NCBI GenBank assembly: GCA_023435945.1
Contig: JAEZLB010000300.1
Coordinates: forward strand, 1-7,281
Direction: 5' to 3'
Length of the DNA stretch: 7,281 bases
Source of the DNA: Pseudomonadota bacterium
GTDB taxonomy: Bacteria > Pseudomonadota > Gammaproteobacteria > Burkholderiales > Burkholderiaceae_D
The notes beneath the pieces were generated by a model. It saw nothing but the letters and a program-made list of their open reading frames with translations. It did no database searches and was not told the origin of the DNA. The position numbers and the translations under genes were made by a program. Every line of letters starts with the position of its first letter. Position 1 is the stretch's first letter. Positions 5,895 to 7,281 of the stretch are shown piece after piece.

Positions 5895-7082
5895 TTATTG
5901 CTTGGTTTTATGTGTGCGAATTGCATTCAGGCTGTCCGCAAGGGTTGGCATTTCTATGACCAGATTGCTGGCCTGAATTTGCTTGAGCAATTCCTGCACG
6001 GTTTGGGTTTGCTTGGCGTGCGTATCGAAATACTTGGAGATCGCATCCTGTGCAGCGCTCATATCATTGCGGAATGCCGTCTCATTACGCGCAAGCAGCG
6101 CCTGGCGTGCATTAAGCAGCCTGAGCTTCAGATTCTCACGCGCAAAATAGGCATGGGATGGTGACATGAGCAAGGCATCCGGCGTATCGACGCGCCTGAC
6201 CTGCACAATTTGACGTACCTCCATCCACAATTCATGCGTCAGGCTGTCCCAAGCACGCTCGGCACGGGCCAGCCATTCATTCAGGCGGCCTTCCGTGGTA
6301 TCAGCTTCTGCCTCTCCCGGTGCATTACCCGTGAAACGCTGGACCTTCTGCTCGGTAATCGGTACTGACGGCTTCTCGTCCGACAGCAAGGGCATGGTGT
6401 CGATCCGGGCAATCGCGCTATCCAGTCTCAATGCAATACTGCTCAGATCGACTGCGGGCAGCGACTGCAACACTTCCAGGTCCCTGGCTATCGCCCGGCG
6501 AATGATGACAAACTGGGCATTTTCATACTGGGCCAGCTTGGCATCTGCATTCTGCAAGGCGATCAGGGCGCCACGCACATTACCCGCCAGTTGCAGTTGC
6601 TGACTAGCCGTGGACAGCACCTGCTCGATTTCGGCCAACACCCAGTCATCCCGAGTCTTGGACAAATCCTGATAAAGCTGCTCGATCGCCGCCCATTGCC
6701 CCTGCGCTTCCAGCTGCTTGTTTTCCAGGCCGTTCACCTTGGCCTGCAATTGCTGGAGTTGACCTTGAACCGCTTTGGCGGTCTCGCGGGTCTCGTTGGC
6801 CACCCCCTCTCCGGCATGGAGACGACGCGTCACTTCCTGCCTCAAGCTGCTGATTTCGGATTGCATGCTCCACCACCCTGCCCCCAAAGCGGCAGCCAGG
6901 GCCACTATTAATATATAGGGGACCGCCTGGGAATTGGACGCCTTGGATGGTTTTTCCGAAGCGGACTGCTTTTCGGAAACAGGCGCGGCTGTCTTGGCCT
7001 CTGGCTCCTTATTCTCGGCCGGCAAGGACGCTGGCGGGATCGCAGATTCGTTGGATGAAGGATTTTCGTTCATGGTCTGCAT
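5895..7082 (-). CDS. hemX: HemX-type membrane-anchored protein of the hemCDXY cluster
   Basis: The 395-residue product belongs to the proteobacterial HemX family, often mislabelled uroporphyrin-III C-methyltransferase although no methyltransferase motif is present here. In order: a low-complexity N-terminal segment rich in Ala, Pro, Glu, Ser and Lys (1-52), one membrane helix (about 53-71), a Gln/Glu-rich coiled coil (about 74-135), and the conserved helical domain beginning DDWVLAEIEQVLSTASQQL. The topology suggests an inner-membrane protein with the coiled coil and C-terminal domain outside the cytoplasm. Two starts are possible: ATG at 7082 (13-bp overlap with hemD) or ATG at 7073, which shares ATGA with the hemD stop. 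Neither has a Shine-Dalgarno, so translation is probably coupled to hemD. I list the longer form; the ATGA start is equally plausible. The role is not biochemically defined, and Bacillus HemX is a different protein. Confidence 0.92.
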   Translation of the reverse strand: MQTMNENPSSNESAIPPASLPAENKEPEAKTAAPVSEKQSASEKPSKASNSQAVPYILIVALAAALGAGWWSMQSEISSLRQEVTRRLHAGEGVANETRETAKAVQGQLQQLQAKVNGLENKQLEAQGQWAAIEQLYQDLSKTRDDWVLAEIEQVLSTASQQLQLAGNVRGALIALQNADAKLAQYENAQFVIIRRAIARDLEVLQSLPAVDLSSIALRLDSAIARIDTMPLLSDEKPSVPITEQKVQRFTGNAPGEAEADTTEGRLNEWLARAERAWDSLTHELWMEVRQIVQVRRVDTPDALLMSPSHAYFARENLKLRLLNARQALLARNETAFRNDMSAAQDAISKYFDTHAKQTQTVQELLKQIQASNLVIEMPTLADSLNAIRTHKTKQ

Positions 7083-7281
7083 TGTAACGCGGCAATTACG
7101 GATTCGTCGCCTGATCCGGTCAAGGTAATGTTCTGAAAGCCCAGGGAGCGGGCTATTTCCGCTATTCGCGCATGAGGGATGATCAGATGCTGCTGCTGAA
7201 CACGCGCCAGACCCAGCTCGCTGCCTACGGATTCGACCATGCCCACCAGATAGCGCAAGGCTTCCGAACTGGTCACTATCC
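7070..7281 (-). CDS. hemD: Uroporphyrinogen-III synthase, C-terminal part only
   Basis: The last 69 residues of a protein entering from the right edge read as the C-terminus of HemD, the cytoplasmic enzyme that closes hydroxymethylbilane into uroporphyrinogen III with inversion of ring D. Family-like features are TSSEALRYL near the edge, IIPHARIAEIARSLGF, and a terminal TGSGDESVIAALQ. The GTG at 7276-7274 is an internal valine codon and not a start; the frame stays open to 7281. HemD is normally about 250-270 residues, so about 180-200 residues lie outside. It overlaps hemX, which supports one hemD-hemX-hemY message. HemD is poorly conserved in sequence, so part of the confidence comes from its position before hemX. 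Confidence 0.9.
   Translation of the reverse strand, partial: IVTSSEALRYLVGMVESVGSELGLARVQQQHLIIPHARIAEIARSLGFQNITLTGSGDESVIAALQCRP

Noticed and set aside
7274..7276. GTG as a start codon for a small separate gene at the right edge
   Set aside because: The frame is open upstream to the window edge and the sequence reads as the HemD C-terminus, so this GTG is an internal valine codon.

Overview
The window looks like ordinary chromosomal DNA from a betaproteobacterium of the Burkholderiales, probably Oxalobacteraceae-like. This is inferred from moderate-to-high GC, a hemD-hemX-hemY series next to a family I inorganic pyrophosphatase, and the protein sequences. No database search was possible, so the taxonomic call is tentative.

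Layout. From 1 to 1322 on the minus strand lies most of nadE, the glutamine-dependent NAD+ synthetase; its C-terminal end is cut off by the left edge. A 205-bp divergent intergenic region with promoter-like hexamers for both directions follows. On the plus strand come a COG3146/DUF482-type (FemAB/GNAT-fold) putative acyltransferase (1528-2673) and a soluble Hanks-type Ser/Thr protein kinase (2873-3844). The 199-bp gap between them is AT-rich in its middle and carries two overlapping, mutually exclusive inverted repeats. A strong bidirectional intrinsic terminator (3952-3985) separates the kinase from the convergent ppa gene (4003-4545, minus). ppa has its own promoter with a perfect TATAAT -10. 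Upstream on the minus strand are hemY (4668-5864), hemX (5895-7082) and the 3' end of hemD (7070-7281), which form one operon with a hemD/hemX overlap and a 30-bp hemX-hemY gap. A hairpin between hemY and ppa looks like the hem operon terminator, and it overlaps the place where the ppa -35 should be.

How the genes work together. Most are housekeeping genes: NAD+ synthesis, hydrolysis of pyrophosphate (a product of the NadE reaction among many others), and tetrapyrrole synthesis (HemD plus the membrane-associated accessory proteins HemX and HemY). The least ordinary gene is the kinase. Its catalytic motifs are complete, but it has no membrane or sensor domain, and its activation segment is long and Ser/Thr-rich. 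I found no CRISPR array, insertion sequence, tRNA, rRNA or phage gene, and no convincing new multi-gene system. The findings are mostly regulatory arrangements plus the unexplained kinase.
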